DNA of 64,000 bases from Tillus elongatus (GCA_964006375.1 OZ023269.1:3162001-3226000), one strand, 5' to 3'; positions 34,571-47,238 are shown, numbered from the stretch's first letter. Numbers and translations are program-made. Notes: generated from the sequence alone by a model not told the origin.

Positions 34571-34640
34571 AAAAATCGAAAGTCGGATACAGCATAAGCG
34601 TTATGACAGCGAATTTTCATAGAAATGATCTACGCATTTT
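34571..34640 (-). repeat. TA-core element 3' end fragment
   Basis: GATACAGCATAAGCGTTATG and GCGAATTTTCATAGAAATGATC match the reversed 3' end. Confidence 0.6.
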
Positions 34641-34659
34641 TTTACGCAAATTATACATA

Positions 34660-36362
34660 CAGTCCACCCTCGATAATTTGACACTTATTGATTTGAATGT
34701 CTGGATAATTTGAAGTTTTTTCCCGGTGCCCTCGATAAATTGAAAAAAATCAATGTGCTTTGGTCTCCTCGGTAATTTTAAGTTGTAGAAAAGGCATCTT
34801 GCTCGCCGACATTTTATAATTTGAAGTCAGCGTTTCCATAATCTCTATAATTTGAAGTCGGTGATTGTTTTCATGGACAGATATGTCGTTTGTTTACATG
34901 AATGAGATTTTGAAAAACAAATATGGCGCAACCGGAAATGCCTTAACTGCGGGTAGAAAACGGTCACGTCAGGGTGAATTTCCCAATGCTTAAGAGTGCT
35001 TGCTTAAGCGAGTTCGTCAGTTTAGAGAAAAAAACGTTCCCGTGTACAGTTTCATGTTGAAGGTAAACGCCAAATCTTTTATTTAGTCTCTCGGCATTAA
35101 AATATTTGTAGCAAGTGAGGGGTGGCTTTCAAATTTCAAAAGCTGACACGCCATCGCATTTAAAATGATCTGCGGAGAGAGCGCCAGCGTGGACATTTTC
35201 ATTTCTTCCGAATAGACTGATGAACTGAATCAACTTTTGAATGGCTATGAGTCAAGGACCACATTCAACACAGACGAAACCGGGCTTTTTTATAAATGTC
35301 TTCCTGGTCGCACCCGGACGATCAAAGACGAAAAATGGCATGGAGGAAAACTGAGCAAGGATAGAATAACTGCCCTTCTGAGATGTAACATGGACGGATC
35401 TCACAAGTTAAAATTGCTCAATATAGGAATATCTGCGAAACCACGCGATTTTAAAGTCACTGCCCACAACTTATCGGTCAACCAAAAATGCATTAATGAC
35501 GACAGAGTTGTTAAATAAATGGCTGACCTCGGTTAACAATGACATGAAAAAAACAGTTTACTGTTTTTGACAACTGCACCGTAGATAATAACCCACCATC
35601 ATTAGACCAGACAAAACTGAATTTTTTTCACCCAAAAACAAGATAGCAACCATTAGTCTTAAGCATTATTCAAAATTTTTAAACTCTCTACTGCAGAGTT
35701 TCTCTTGTACTAGATAGCATTGAAAAAGGTGAGAAGGCGAACATAACAGTTTTGAACGCTATAATCATGGTTGACAAAGCCTGGAAAAATGGCAATCCTA
35801 CCCCTCTTCATAACTGCTCCAGAAAGTGCGGGCTTAGGCAAACCCAACACGTATAACAGTCATCAGCCAAAAGTTACGAATTTTGACAGAGGGTGGGGAC
35901 TTCTACCTAACTGTGGAGAGTAAACGTCTGAGACTTATGTTCAAGTTGACCACATCGGTGTCCAGGGTGCCCTAACCGATGCTGAACTGTTGTATTTGGC
36001 GTCTCTAGATGAGGACGAGGAAAAAACGAAGAAGAACAACCGCCAATTTCAGTCACATTGAGCGAGACCAGGACATGTATTCCTACCCTACGCACCTAGG
36101 CCATCAGAACACAAACAAATGACGATTTCTTCCAGCTTTCATCGCAAATCACTGGGCAATACTAGATGGAAGTCTCTCACTTAAAAGAAAATTACGGACT
36201 GATTTTCAAAACGAATATTCGTGTACGTATTGTACATATGTATCAAAAATTGTACAAACTTTCGTTTATATAATTTTTTTCCTCTCTCCCTCTTCGTTAT
36301 TTGAACTCCTACTATTTTGAACTTTTTCTCTGGTTCTTTGAGTGTCAAATTATCAAGATATA
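34660..36362 (+). mobile_element. pogo/Tigger-type DNA transposon, decayed
   Basis: The left end CAGTCCACCCTCGATAATTT follows TA. The right end, reversed, reads CTTGATAATTTGACACT, matching the left after its first dozen bases. Repeated TAATTTGAAGT-type motifs follow the left end, as in Tigger elements. One broken transposase lies between. Confidence 0.82.
34990..36070 (+). pseudogene. pogo/Tigger transposase (DDE_1, CENP-B-like), broken
   Basis: The N-terminal part is in several frames: RVRQFREKNVPVYSFMLK, then SEGWLSNFK and ICGESASVD, corresponding to the CENP-B-type helix-turn-helix. The ORF 35237-35518 carries TTFNTDETGLFYKCLPGR (first catalytic Asp in the DETGLFY signature), WHGGKLSKDRITALLRCNMD and ISAKPRDFK. 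Then, out of frame, DNCTVDNNPPSLDQTKLNFF (second Asp in DNC). A run of FFHPKT and later KAWKNGN-like residues completes the domain order. Many stops are present. Confidence 0.85.
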
Positions 36363-36366
36363 TATA

Positions 36367-36368
36367 AC

Positions 36369-36419
<51 letters not shown>
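36367..36419. repeat. (AAT)n microsatellite
   Basis: About 17 AAT units directly beyond the right end of the pogo element. Confidence 0.95.
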
Positions 36420-36422
<3 letters not shown>

Positions 36423-36635
36423 TAGTAATAGTGTAATGATGGTCTAATATCATATACTTTCTACCTGATTTATTTTTAGAACTTTTTGCGCCTCAGTTAT
36501 AATTATCAACAGGTTATTGTCATATAATGTATTATTGTACGTTGAGAATAGCAAAATCTGCCTCTGAAGACCTTACATATTACAAATAAATAACTTAATT
36601 ATCGGTTATCTACCTTTCTTCATTGCAGTTTGACA

Positions 36636-37060
36636 GGAGGCTTATGTGGTTCAATGGTTAGTATCATTGACTGATGAGCCTAGGGAGGTGGGTTCAAATC
36701 TTACCGTTGACTAAATTTATCTTTTAACTTTTTATTAATTTTCTTTCTTTTTTGATTCTATTTTAACGTTATTTGATCCGACTGTTTAATTCCAATATAC
36801 ATTTTTAGCGACTTTTTGTTAATAGTTAAAGATAAGCACTTTTAAGACTTTTAATTCAAGTTTAATAGTAGCTGTTGTTGCCCTTAGTTGGTAAAACCGT
36901 GCCACAGTTAACACACACGTAGAGATTTGTGACATGAAAAGAGGTTGTTTTCTTTTCTACGACCGGATTCAATTTTTACAGTATCCACAGGCAAAAGAAT
37001 TTTCTCTGTGAAGCCACAGAAAAAGTATCTAGTTCTGTATTTAGCTCAGGTTTTGAATAT
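36636..37060 (+). mobile_element. tRNA-derived SINE-like repeat (family 2), copy a
   Basis: The head has TATGTGGTTCAATGGTTAG (A box) and GTGGGTTCAAATCTTACC (B box). The body, with TGTTGTTGCCCTTAGTTGG, GAGGTTGTTTTCTTTTCTAC and TCTGTATTTAGCTCAGG, is shared with 57886-58300. It runs without a clear end into TA-core-type sequence. Confidence 0.65.
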
Positions 37061-37978
37061 TTATTTAATTTATTTCTATTTTTAATAGCTAATTTTCTTG
37101 TAGAAAATGTTCTTTTAATAGGGAATTTTGTTAGAAATGAATTTTATTAATTTTCTTTGAATAAACATTTGTTGCGAATTTTTGTATGAAAAGTTATTCA
37201 ATTGATAGAATATTTCTTAATCAAAATTGATCGAAAATAAGGTTTTGATGGATTTTCGTACAAACAAGTTATTTTCAATTTTAATTACAAATTAGGTATA
37301 TAATTTGAATTTTATGTATTCTTTTTGCAAAATTTTGTGTAAAAAGATATTCAGCCAGTTTTCACAAAAACTCTTTTGTACTTCGTAGAAATCATTTTTT
37401 GTAAGATGTTTTGGTAATTAATCATAAATGCTTAATAAGTTATTATAAAACAAACGTTCACGTATTTTCTTGAAAATGTTTGTGCAAATTTTCATGAAAT
37501 TTTTGTAATGTCGAAAAAGTTTTTGTGAAAAATGATATTTTGGTAGGTGGATAAATAACTTGCAATGGTTGGTTGGTCAGGAAAATCGGACCAGTTTTTT
37601 TTTATTTATTTTATTTATTTTTGTTGGCACATTTTCTTGTAGAAAATGTTACTTTAATAGCAAATTGTCTTATAAATGAATTTAATGAATTTTCTTTGAA
37701 GAAACATTTGAGAAATTATTCAATTGATGGAATATTTTTGAAATGAAATTCGTCGAAAGTAAGGTCTTAAGGGATTTTCGTGCAAACAAATTTTCAATTT
37801 TTATTACAGATTAGGTATATGATTTGAATTTTATGTCTTCTTTTAGCATAATTTTGTGTAGAAAATATTTAGCCAGATTTGATGCCTGCTTTCATTAAAA
37901 AAAGACATATCGCCATTAAAAATATGCTTATAAAAATTCACTACCATAGCGCACTTGCTGCGTCCAGACTTTTTTCTT
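37061..37978 (+). mobile_element. TA-core element 3' part with internal duplication
   Basis: The AT-rich part of the 0.8-kb subtype, with a segment of about 275 bp repeated (about 37085-37360 and 37628-37900; shared TTTCTTGTAGAAAATGTT and TAGGTATATAATTTGAATTT). Terminates in AAAATTCACTACC, the GCGCACTTGCTGCG hairpin and a T-run at 37978. No TA array. Confidence 0.7.
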
Positions 37979-39150
37979 GCTGCTTTAGTTATATAGATAA
38001 CAAACCGTGGCTTGTTTTCTAAATATGTCTATCTGAACAGCATATTAAAAACAAACACTTATTATCATAAAAAATAAGATATTGATTATGTAAAAATATT
38101 ATGTTGATGAAATATGATGGGTTTGCATAACAACATCAAACTATAAATATCCGAAGCATCTGTAATATAAAACATCATCATTTATTATTTAAAGAGAAAC
38201 ACAGCAAATATGAAATAGGTATCTGTATATAAAATCTATAAATCATCCGCTTATCCGCTGTCTTTATTCATTTTTTAAAGGGATGTAGAGGAAAACGCTG
38301 AGCCAGCCAGCGCACGTAGTGTTAGGGGTAATTTTCTGTACACACGAGTGGCTAGTGCCGCTTTCTTGTTTGTTTGCGAGTTGGATGCTTACAGTTGAGT
38401 TCTTGTAACATATCTCATAGAAAATGTTCACCTATAAGGGCAGATATATGTGAGACCGCTTCAGGAGTGGGATATTGGGAGCGAGAAACGAGAAACACCG
38501 TGAACGGAAACTTCCTTCTTGATGTAATGTACACTCACGTATCGATTGCATATTTATATAGGTAATATACTAAAAGGTATCTTCTATAGTGGTATAAATT
38601 TCATAGATTCCACAAAATTCATGAAATTCGTGGCCAGTTTCAAGAGTGCGTTCTCTAATTTATTGACATATTACTGCTCATATGTTTTCCTAGCGCTTCT
38701 ATCTTTTAGATTAATTCGCCCGTCACATAAATATGATATAAAAGCTCCACGGTAGATGTTTTCTTTTAGATATAAAATATTGTTTGAAACTTATTAGCGC
38801 TGTGCTCTATATAAATGAAAATGCCGAAGTGAACAAGTGCAGTATGATATCGAATCTTGATTTGCCTTTAAAGCTGCGTTTCAAAATGTCTTGGTATTTG
38901 CGATCCACTATTCTGAATTAATTTTAAATATGCTCTCCTTACAAACAGTTTATTGGGGAACTAATAAACTACCAATATATATCCAAATTTATTTTGCTCT
39001 ATGTCCTTACAAACCGAAAATTCCATCATGAAGTGTGAAATTATCTAATAAGACTAACCGCCGAATCGTTAAAATATGCATCGATGTTAAATCACTTAGG
39101 TAGTCGATGATTCTACGAGAAGCTATGATCCGTCCCGAATATACTAAAAG
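37979..39150. other. No recognisable feature
   Basis: No supportable gene or repeat. ORFs of 63 and 69 residues at 38374-38755 are unrecognised. Confidence 0.4.
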
Positions 39151-39151
39151 A

Positions 39152-39445
39152 AAAGCCTAGACGCAGCAATTACGTTATGAAATTTAATTTTCATTAAAAT
39201 GTTTTAATAGCAAATGCGAGCAGGCATCAATCTGATTACCGGTATACCCTATATAGTAGAAACAATGTACTATATTTGATCAAAATTTATTATTGTTGAA
39301 AAATGCACAAACATTTTCCGAAAATAAACTTAAATGTTAGTTTCCTAGCCAACAAAGCTTACATTAATGGCAAATTGAGTTATTGAAATTTGAAGGATTT
39401 AATGAAAATTCACTACTAAAACGCACTTGCTGCGTCCATATTTTT
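39152..39445. mobile_element. TA-core terminal unit, symmetrical
   Basis: About 290 bp bounded by the 3' end in both orientations: TAGACGCAGCAATTACGTTA at the left and AACGCACTTGCTGCGTCC plus a T-run at the right, with ATTTTCAT/TGAAAATTCACTA inside. The interior is the unit seen at 14.7 and 46.9 kb. Confidence 0.75.
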
Positions 39446-39489
39446 TTTTACAAACATGCATCATATTGCGATAGAAAATTCAAAAATGT

Positions 39490-40115
39490 AATAACGAATT
39501 TGTTCTACGAATATTAGCTAAAAATTGTAGACCGTTCAACCATAAACTTCACTAAACCTACAGCGAAAGCATCAACTTAACTAAACCGACAGCCAAAGCA
39601 TCAGAGAAATGGTCTATTTGAAACGAATTTTCTGTAAATATTTAGTAAAATGAAGGGCAATGACGGTTAAAGCTGCAACTTAAGGGTTCGCAGAACACTC
39701 TTCTTGCAACATTTTCCTTTCACAATCTGTATTTCTTTCACGTTCTTTGGCTAAACATTGCCATATTTGACGTTTCAAATCGCGACTTTGGCGTTTTGAG
39801 GAAAACTCCAAAATTGTTTTCTTAACTGCCCATAAATTTTGATCATTAAACCTAGCGACCTAAATTTTGATACACGATTTTCTCTTCTTTATAATTCAAA
39901 TACGCGTACCAAATTTGGTTGCCTTTGCTTTGTTATTTCCGGAGATATAAATTTGTTTAGAAAGAAAACACAAAATTTTTCCGGGAAAACCTTGGCCGAT
40001 TTTCTTGGAAAACAAACTCATCTAAGCCACTTGCAAAAGAAAGTTACTCACCAAATTTGATTAAGACCGGCCTATCCTTTTTTGAGTTATCCGTGTGATA
40101 CACACACACACACAC

Positions 40116-40203
<88 letters not shown>

Positions 40204-40312
40204 AACATATAAAAATTCAAACTGACCCCGGATATGTGTTCTAGGGGGGGTTTTAAATTCAAAAGTCGGGATCCCCTCATTAGTGAATTTTTTTAAAGAA
40301 AATTCACTAATA
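39490..40312 (-). mobile_element. TA-core element, minus strand
   Basis: Minus order: hairpin 5' end at 40312-40270, 5' block with a deletion after CTAGGGGGGG, TA 40201-40119 preceded by a CA repeat, and core (CGGATAACTCAAAA, TTTTCCAAGAAAATCGGCC) continuing into TTTTGAGGAAAACTCC and the segment with TAGACCGTTCAACC at 39530. The 3' hairpin is missing. Confidence 0.75.
40100..40201. repeat. (CA)n-(TA)n compound array
   Basis: About 9 CA units then 83 bp of TA. Confidence 0.95.
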
Positions 40313-40499
40313 TACTGGAAATAAACCTAAGTGCGCATCCATTGAACTACCCTGCGTATTTCTGTTGTTTAACTCTGCCGTGTACCTCCTTAACGAATTT
40401 TCCTGGAAAAAGTGGACTAATCGGGAGATAGCGGCTTGTGAATTTTACAAAATTTACTCAAATCAGCGCTACTCACATTTGCTTGACTTTCAAGATATG

Positions 40500-40503
<4 letters not shown>

Positions 40504-40552
<49 letters not shown>
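40504..40552. repeat. (TA)n array
   Basis: About 49 bp of TA, ending at CGGGGGTTCCAGAGG, which resembles no TA-core block. 40313-40503 is unassigned. Confidence 0.95.
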
Positions 40553-40554
<2 letters not shown>

Positions 40555-40825
40555 GGGGTTCCAGAGGAATGGAAAGTATTTATGGGGTAGATACATGGGG
40601 TCAAAATTTAAAAAAAACACAAGTTATATTCGAATGTCAACAATTCTTGAAATAACTGAATTTTTTTTTAAATAATAAACTTTCTTCCAAAAATGAAGCC
40701 TGTTCGTTTTTTAACAAATCAATCACATGTAATTTAGATGATATGTGCAAATAAATTTTGGATGATTTGTGAGAATTTGTTATCTGTCAGTTTGACATTA
40801 ACTGGTTTGGTTAATAATTCTTAAA

Positions 40826-41500
40826 ATGCCTAAAATATTCACCCACAAGGAATATGTGGATCTGGTTTTGATTTATTGGTTTGGTAACTAAATTCACGCA
40901 GTTAACGAATATCGACGGCGATTTTCTAACCGAAGGGTTCCCTAATAAAAAACTTTTCCAAAGGCTTTTCGCTAGATCCCATGAAACTGGTGTTTATCCG
41001 AGCGCAAAGATTTTTTGTGAAAGAGAATTTTTGAACATACGAACCGAAGAAAAGATTGTTGAAAAAAACCCGAGGGAGTGTTCGAAGAGGATTGCAAATC
41101 AACTCAGAATTTCACAGAAAGCGGTTTTCAATACGCTCAAGAAAAACAGCTTAAAGCCTTTCCATGTCCAGTCCGTTCAACATCTTGGAAATGGCGATAA
41201 TGTTTCAAGGTTACAATTTTGTGAATGGATTCTTGAAAATTCGACATTTTATTCAGTAATGAGGCTCAGTTCACTAATGATGGTATAACTAATTTTCACA
41301 ATGAACACCGATGGTCAGAAAAAAACCCTCATGCGACGTTTGCACGCAATTTTCAGCATCGATTCAACATAAATATTTGGTTTGGCCTAATCGATGACCA
41401 GTTGGTGAGTTTGTTTGTGTTGGATGGGCTTCTTACTGGGTAAGGATATTTACAGTTCCTAGAAGATTTATTAAAGAGATTTTAGAGGATGTCTCTCCAC
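40826..41500 (+). pseudogene. Mariner-type transposase, N-terminal half (second family)
   Basis: The ATG at 40826 begins MPKIFTHKEYVDLVLIYWFG and meets a stop. The frame then continues as FPNKKLFQRLFARSHETG, EEKIVEKNPRECSKRIANQL, ISQKAVFNTLKKNSLKPFHV and LQFCEWIL, with a further shift before NEAQFTNDGI-like sequence (first catalytic Asp/Glu region near 41265), then NPHATFARNFQHRFNINIWF and VLDGLLTG. The domain order is helix-turn-helix then the start of the catalytic core. It fades out near 41500. The C-terminal half of this family is at 10888. Confidence 0.82.
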
Positions 41501-43779
41501 CCTTCATCTATAATACATTGGCAGTAGTTTAAGTTATAGACTTCGTGATTTAAGGGTCTATTATTATTAGTAAATTTTCCTATAACAAATTCATTAATGG
41601 GAAATTTGCTACTATTGAATATTTACTCGACTTAATTGTAAAATAAAATTTAAAAATACTAACGCAGAAAAAGAGTCATGGTAATATATAAGGTACAAAT
41701 ATGCATAACGAAAAAAATACCGAGCTAAATTTTATACGCAAGTTTTTATTATAGAAGGTACACCACATGCAACGCAAACATTTAGATACGTTAAAATAAC
41801 AAAGGTATGAGCAGTGAAAAAAAAAATTTGGTGCCGCTGAAGGTGGCAGGAGAGCACAAGACCAACATATTTCTGTGTTAAGCAAAATCTATTAAATATT
41901 ATTTTTGTAGTGCGTGAACCATTTTATGAAACCAAAATACCATAACGTACTCGCTGCGTCATTTTAGCAAGTATTCAAACCATTTGTCCAGGATATTAAG
42001 TTTTGAAAATTAATTACCATAACGCAACTACAGCGTCAGAATTTTTGCGTTTACAAAGTGTCTAAATTAAATGCGGAATCACAATTAAGTTGCTTACTAA
42101 GTATTACATAACGAACAAAAATTCGTCAGGATTTAAGACAAGATTCGTATTTTAGTGAAGGTTCTACCAAAAGTTTCATCTTGCTTTATGCTAGAGAACG
42201 ACAATGTATTTCACTCCGTATCTCATTGTCAAGAATGACGGGTAACAATGATAACTCATCTAGATATTCTTGTCTCTAATTTGGAATGCTAAGGATAAAC
42301 ATTAGACTGTAAAGTAAATGAAAATTGAACATAGTTCGTTTGGCAATGTTAATCTCAGTAAATCCGTTATGCCTTATCACAGATTATTCCAAAGGGAGTA
42401 AAAGTAAGAATAATTGAAGAGAAATCGAGTGTGTAGATTACATAGCTCTAAGCTAGAACAGTTGAACGCTAGAATAGTAGAACGACGGTAGAACGTCAAA
42501 TGTTTTCCTGTAAAATGAAACAAGTCACTCGAGCTGTATGTAATTTACCAGAGTGTCATATCTTCCTAGTGTAGATGTGTTTGAAGTAATTGTGAGTATG
42601 CCACATTGTAATCTCTGCAAATCTTGATATATTACTTCGCATAATCCCTTTCAATCAAGGATTTAGTATGGGTTACCCCTCAAATTTTATCAATCAAGTT
42701 GGGAATTTTTACTGAAAATGCGACTTTACCTTTCAACTTATGCAACGACGCTTTCAAACAAAATTCATCTTCATTTACTAACATAAAGTTATTTTTACAC
42801 GGTTACGTAAGCTGTGAGAGAAAAGTTTTGACTCATGTTACAGTTATGTGTTACATTATTTTTACACAGCTCTAATCTTAGAACAACAGTTGTCAAAATA
42901 TAAGGCTAAAATTTGTTTGTGCCCTAGACTCATTATCTCGTAAAGACTTTTTCGAAATTAATAATAATGTTTATATATATAAGCAAAGACTAATCTTTAC
43001 TGGTATTGTGAAAACGTTGGTGGAAATCGCGATGTCTCAAGCAATAAAATGAAGAAAAATTCAAAGGTGGCAAAATAGTTTTAACAGTAGCATATCACCA
43101 CAAGGCGTATTTAAGGAGAGAGATAGTTAAAAGTAAACAAAGAGCAACGAGTTTAATACGGTACCGTTACAATTCGTATTTTGTTTTCTGTTTTTGTGTA
43201 TCGTGGAGCTTCTGTCACAGAAAAACCTGGATCCGCCCTAGTATCAAGCTAATGAGCTGATCTTGCTTTAGAAAAGAATTATGAAGATAATTGTTGTGGT
43301 GGCCTCAACTTATTCGTGTCGTCAGATATTTAAAAACTATATTATACTTACAGTTAGTTCCATCTTCATACTTAATGGCTGCGTTTTTTTTTTTGAGGAG
43401 AATAAATGAAAATGTCCCAACACGTTACGGTAAACAACTATAAGACAAGGCAATTTAATAACGTTTATTATGTACCTCCTCATCGCCTAACCAAAACTGG
43501 TAAAGGGCCCCTAATTATGGCGGAAAAGTATACAACGATTTGCCAGGTTCTGTAAGAGAGAAGGATATCATTTCCAGTTTTTAAATCTGAAGAGTTTTTT
43601 GCTAAAACTGAGCTTGTATAGTTTGCAGGGATATTTTAACTGTGATACGAATAGCATTACTGTTTGGAAGTTTTTTCAATTGTTTGTTGTTTTTACGTCT
43701 ATAGTTTAGATAAGCGTAATTGACCTGTTGTTCTTTGTTTCGTTCTGCCTTACCATATATACATGCTAATGTTTCTATA
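41501..43779. other. Mostly unassigned; two TA-core 3' remnants
   Basis: 41921-41965 (AATACCATAACGTACTCGCTG) and 42000-42045 (ATTACCATAACGCAACTACAG) are decayed TA-core 3' ends. No gene or other repeat is supportable in the rest, including a minus ORF at 43602-43814. Confidence 0.45.
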
Positions 43780-45328
43780 TAAGAAAGCGCTATGTCCGCT
43801 TCTCTCTGAGGCAAAAAACTCGTTTAATAACCACATTAAAAACAAACACCATTTAAGCCTCAGCGGCAGCAAACCCTTATGGACTCTTGCTAGATCTATT
43901 GGGAATAAGTTCTGCACGAGCATGTTCCCACCTCTCGTCTCAGCAGATGAAATTGTTTCTACCGCCCTGGGCAAGGCTGAACTTTTTGCCTCGTTCTTCA
44001 CCGACAATTCTAGTCTCAACCCACCTCCAAATGTTCAACCACCAACAGTCCCCAATTTCGTGCATAAAATGACGGATATCACTTTCAAAACTAAAAATGT
44101 ACTAAAGATGCTCTCTTCTCTTAATACCAGGAAAGCCTCTGGCCTTGACGAGATCCCAGCAGTTGTTCTCAAAAAATGCGCACCAGAACTTGCTCCTGTC
44201 TTGACTCGTATGTTTCAGACGTCTTACAATAGAGGCATATTCCCTAGTAACTGGAAAACTGCTCGAGTACAACTCGTCCCCAAGAAAGCATCCAAAGTGC
44301 TTCCTAGCAACTACAGGCACATTTCTCTCCTTTCAGTCGTCTCTAAAGTGATGGAAAAGTATATACACATCGAATTACTAAAATTTCTTGAAAACAGAGT
44401 CTAATCCACGACAGGTAGTATGGATTCCATCAGCGCAGATCAACTGCCGGCCTCCTTTCCTTTGTCACCCATTCTTGGAACAAGTCTATGGAACTACACG
44501 GTGAATCTCAGATTGTTGCTCTAGACATATCCAAAGAATTCGACCAGGTCTGGCACGCAGCGCTGTACAGTAAACTACCGGTCTATGGCCTACCACCAAA
44601 ACTCTGTACCTGGACAGCAAATTTCCTCTCCAACCGGAGCATTTCTATTGTCGTGGATGGCCATTCCTCTAAACTGCATCTAATTAATGCAGGAGTTCTT
44701 TAAGGTTCAGCTTTAGCCCCTACTTTGTTTCTTCTCCACATCAATGACCTCATCTCTAGCACATCCAACCCAGTTCACAGTTACGCGGACGACAGCACCC
44801 TCCACTCAAATATACAATATTCTAAGCCTATCTTTTTAGCCCAATTAGATGAGGATCGCAGACTCATAAAGGGTTCTGTCTCCAAAAAATATTAGACTGG
44901 GGAAGTGGAAATTCAACCCCACCAAATCACAGTCTTGCTTTCTTTTATCATAAGAGATACACCAGCCCTAGACCGATCACAATAAACAACAAAGTTATTC
45001 AAACTAATGAGTCCTTTTCACTTGTTGGCATTTCTGTGGATCCAAATCTCAATTGGCACCAACATGTCACATCAATTGCAGAAGCGGCTTCTAGTAAATT
45101 GGGTTCCCTCTTCCGGGCTCGCAAATGCTTTTCACCAGCTAATCTCTAAACCTTATTTACTTCACAAATAAGACCAAACCTCGAATACTGCTCCCACATC
45201 TAGGGAGCCGCTGCCGCTTCTACACTCGCTATCCTGGACTCCATTCAGAAGAGAGCTATACGTCTCATCGGTGACCCTACCCTCACCTGAAGGCTATCAT
45301 ACCTGGCCCACCGACGGCCGTTGGTAAC

Positions 45329-45359
<31 letters not shown>

Positions 45360-45697
45360 TTTATAGATATCTGTACGGGCACTGCTCAGAGGAGCTTTCT
45401 TTCATAGTTCCTCCACCTGCTGCCCCCAACAGATCTACCAGGGGGGCAGAGCGAATGCACCCTTTTACTGTCCAGGTCACCAGACATAGAACATCTTGTT
45501 ATGCTCGCTCTTTTGTCCCGAGGACTTCCAAGTTGTGGAATTCTTTGCCAGCACATGTTTTTCCTTCTCCCCCGAACCTCCAAACCTTCAAGTCCAGAAT
45601 TAACAAGTTGCCTCTTTCCTCCTTGTCGACACCCACCGTACGATAGTATTTATGCTGTAAGCCCTCGTGGTGTGTTGTTGAAATAAAAAATAAATAT
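43780..45697 (+). pseudogene. CR1/jockey-type LINE (copy B), 5'-truncated
   Basis: Begins in the endonuclease-RT linker (KALCPLLSEAKNSFNNHIKN). RT: RKASGLDEIPAVVLKKCAPE, WKTARVQLVPKKASK, SNYRHISLLSVVSKVMEKYI, motif A VALDISKEFDQVWH, GVL then a stop then GSALAPTLFLLHINDL, motif C HSYADDSTLH with both Asp, then LVGISVDPNLNWHQH-like thumb and a C-terminal tail ending at SPPNLQTFKSRINKLPLS. Stops occur at 44402 and 44701. A CT-rich simple repeat (45332-45359) is expanded relative to copy C. The 3' tail is AAATAAAAAATAAATA. Confidence 0.9.
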
Positions 45698-45711
45698 GAT
45701 CATTATTATCG

Positions 45712-46350
45712 ACTTTAGCCTGAAGGGCTTTCACACTCCCTCAAAGGGGAACATCCACTCGTCCCAGGTATCTCAGATACCAAAGGGACTGAGCTCAGAT
45801 GGACTTCTTTCCAAATTATCGGGCCCTGAATGACAACGTGACACATCCTAATTTTCCAGCGGTATAGGCAGTTGCAAGTATTACAACCTTCCGCGTAACC
45901 TTATAAAGATGCTCTCCAAGACCCAGTCTCTTAATGTTCTCTCGAAGATTCTTAAGAACCACACCAGTTAACGACAATTATTGGAATCACTCGGACACTA
46001 TCTGCCCTCCACTGTCTCTTAATTTGTATCTCGAGGTCTCTGTAGTTGATGATCTTCTCGTTCTACTTTATCACTAGATTGTTAGTGTTAGGGATGGCCA
46101 TATCAATCAGCGTCACTTGGTTGCAGGACTTTTATTATATCTGGCCTGTTGTGGGCAACTCGTGGTCTGTGAGCACGGTCCGATCGCAGTACAACCTGTA
46201 TCCTGAGTTCTCTAGAACAGGCTCATGGGTGTATCTATAGTAGGGCACCTCACTAAGATTTAAAAGTCCCAGTTTCAGAGCCAGTTCTTGATGAAGTATT
46301 TTTGCAACTGCGATGTGCCCCTCTTTACGCACTGTTGCAGCAAACGCTTG
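45712..46350 (-). pseudogene. Retrotransposon C-terminal domain, possible restriction-like endonuclease
   Basis: The minus strand reads FAATVRKEGHIAVAKILHQE, LLNLSEVPYYRYTHEPVLEN, YRLYCDRTVLTDHELPTTGQ, then MAIPNTNN, YRDLEIQIKRQWRADSVRVI and PIIVVN in other frames. The order (a D-rich element, an IPNT segment, K/EK-Y-LEIEIKRxW, VxIIPxVI) is that of a C-terminal domain found in certain insect non-LTR elements, and it has the look of a PD-(D/E)xK nuclease. The RT upstream is not in the window. Identification is from pattern memory only. Confidence 0.5.
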
Positions 46351-46351
46351 A

Positions 46352-47238
46352 CAAAACGTTAAAGACGCGATTTGAAACGTCAAAATTGGCAACATTGAAG
46401 CAAAAACCTGAAAAATACGGATTATCTTAAGAGTATTTTGCAAACCCTTAAATTTCAGCTGCAATCATCATTGCCCTTGATTTTACTAAAATATTTGTAG
46501 AAAATTCATTTCAAACAGACTCTTTTTCTAAAGCTTTGGCAGTAGTTTTAATTAAGTTTATGGTTTAACGGTCTATAATTTTTGTAGAATAAATTCGTTA
46601 ATGAGGACACTGCGACTTTTGAATCCTAAAAAGATTTCTTCAAGTGAGCGCAAACTAGGACCACTAGAATCCATATCCGGGTTTACTTTCTGTTTACATA
46701 TATACAGGGTGACAGATTTGTACGGTAAAGCCCAATATAATTGTTATTATGCAAGAAAAAATTGTATACGTTACGTATAGGGTGTCTTGAGCTGCATCTT
46801 ATAAAATTATTTTGGCAATCACAGGTGACCCAAAAGTCGTTGTTAATAGCTACAATGTTTTTTTGAACCCTGCTTATTGCATTTTGCATTTTTTTATTGA
46901 AATATGATGCATGTTTGTACAAAAGATCGCGACGCAGTAAGTGCGCTTTGGCAGCGAATTTTAATTAGATGCTTCAAAATTCAATAACTCAATTTGATAT
47001 TAACCTACGGTTTGTCGGCTAGCAAACGAGTTTTCGCGGAAATATTTTAAGAATATTTTCGGAAAATTTTTGTACATTTTCAAACAATAAGTTTTTTTAT
47101 AAACTATGATACATTGTTTCTACTATATAGGTTATACCGGTGACCAAATTGACTCCTGCTTGCATTAAAGATACATATTTGCTATTAAAAATATTTTTAT
47201 GAAAATTCACTTCCATTTCGCTTCGTCCAGACCTTTAT
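46352..47238 (+). mobile_element. TA-core element, long subtype, arrayless
   Basis: Order: core segment reversed from the 15.3/39.6-kb type (46352-46590), 5' block 46590-46690 (GAGCGCAAACTAGG, CCATATCCGGG), only TACATATATAC at the array position, intermediate block 46700-46925 (ACAGGGTGACAGATTTGTAC) and terminal unit to GAAAATTCACTTCC and GTCCAGAC at 47238. The ACGCA half of the 3' hairpin is deleted (TTTCGCTTCGTCC). Confidence 0.7.

Noticed and set aside
36639..36715. Possible functional tRNA gene
   Set aside because: A- and B-box-like motifs are present, but the acceptor and anticodon stems do not pair and a repeat body follows. The same holds for the heads at 2848, 9743, 16150, 20347 and 57886.
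42361..43779. Search for a host gene in the least repetitive stretch
   Set aside because: No ORF of length, splice-framed exon series or conserved motif could be supported by reading alone.
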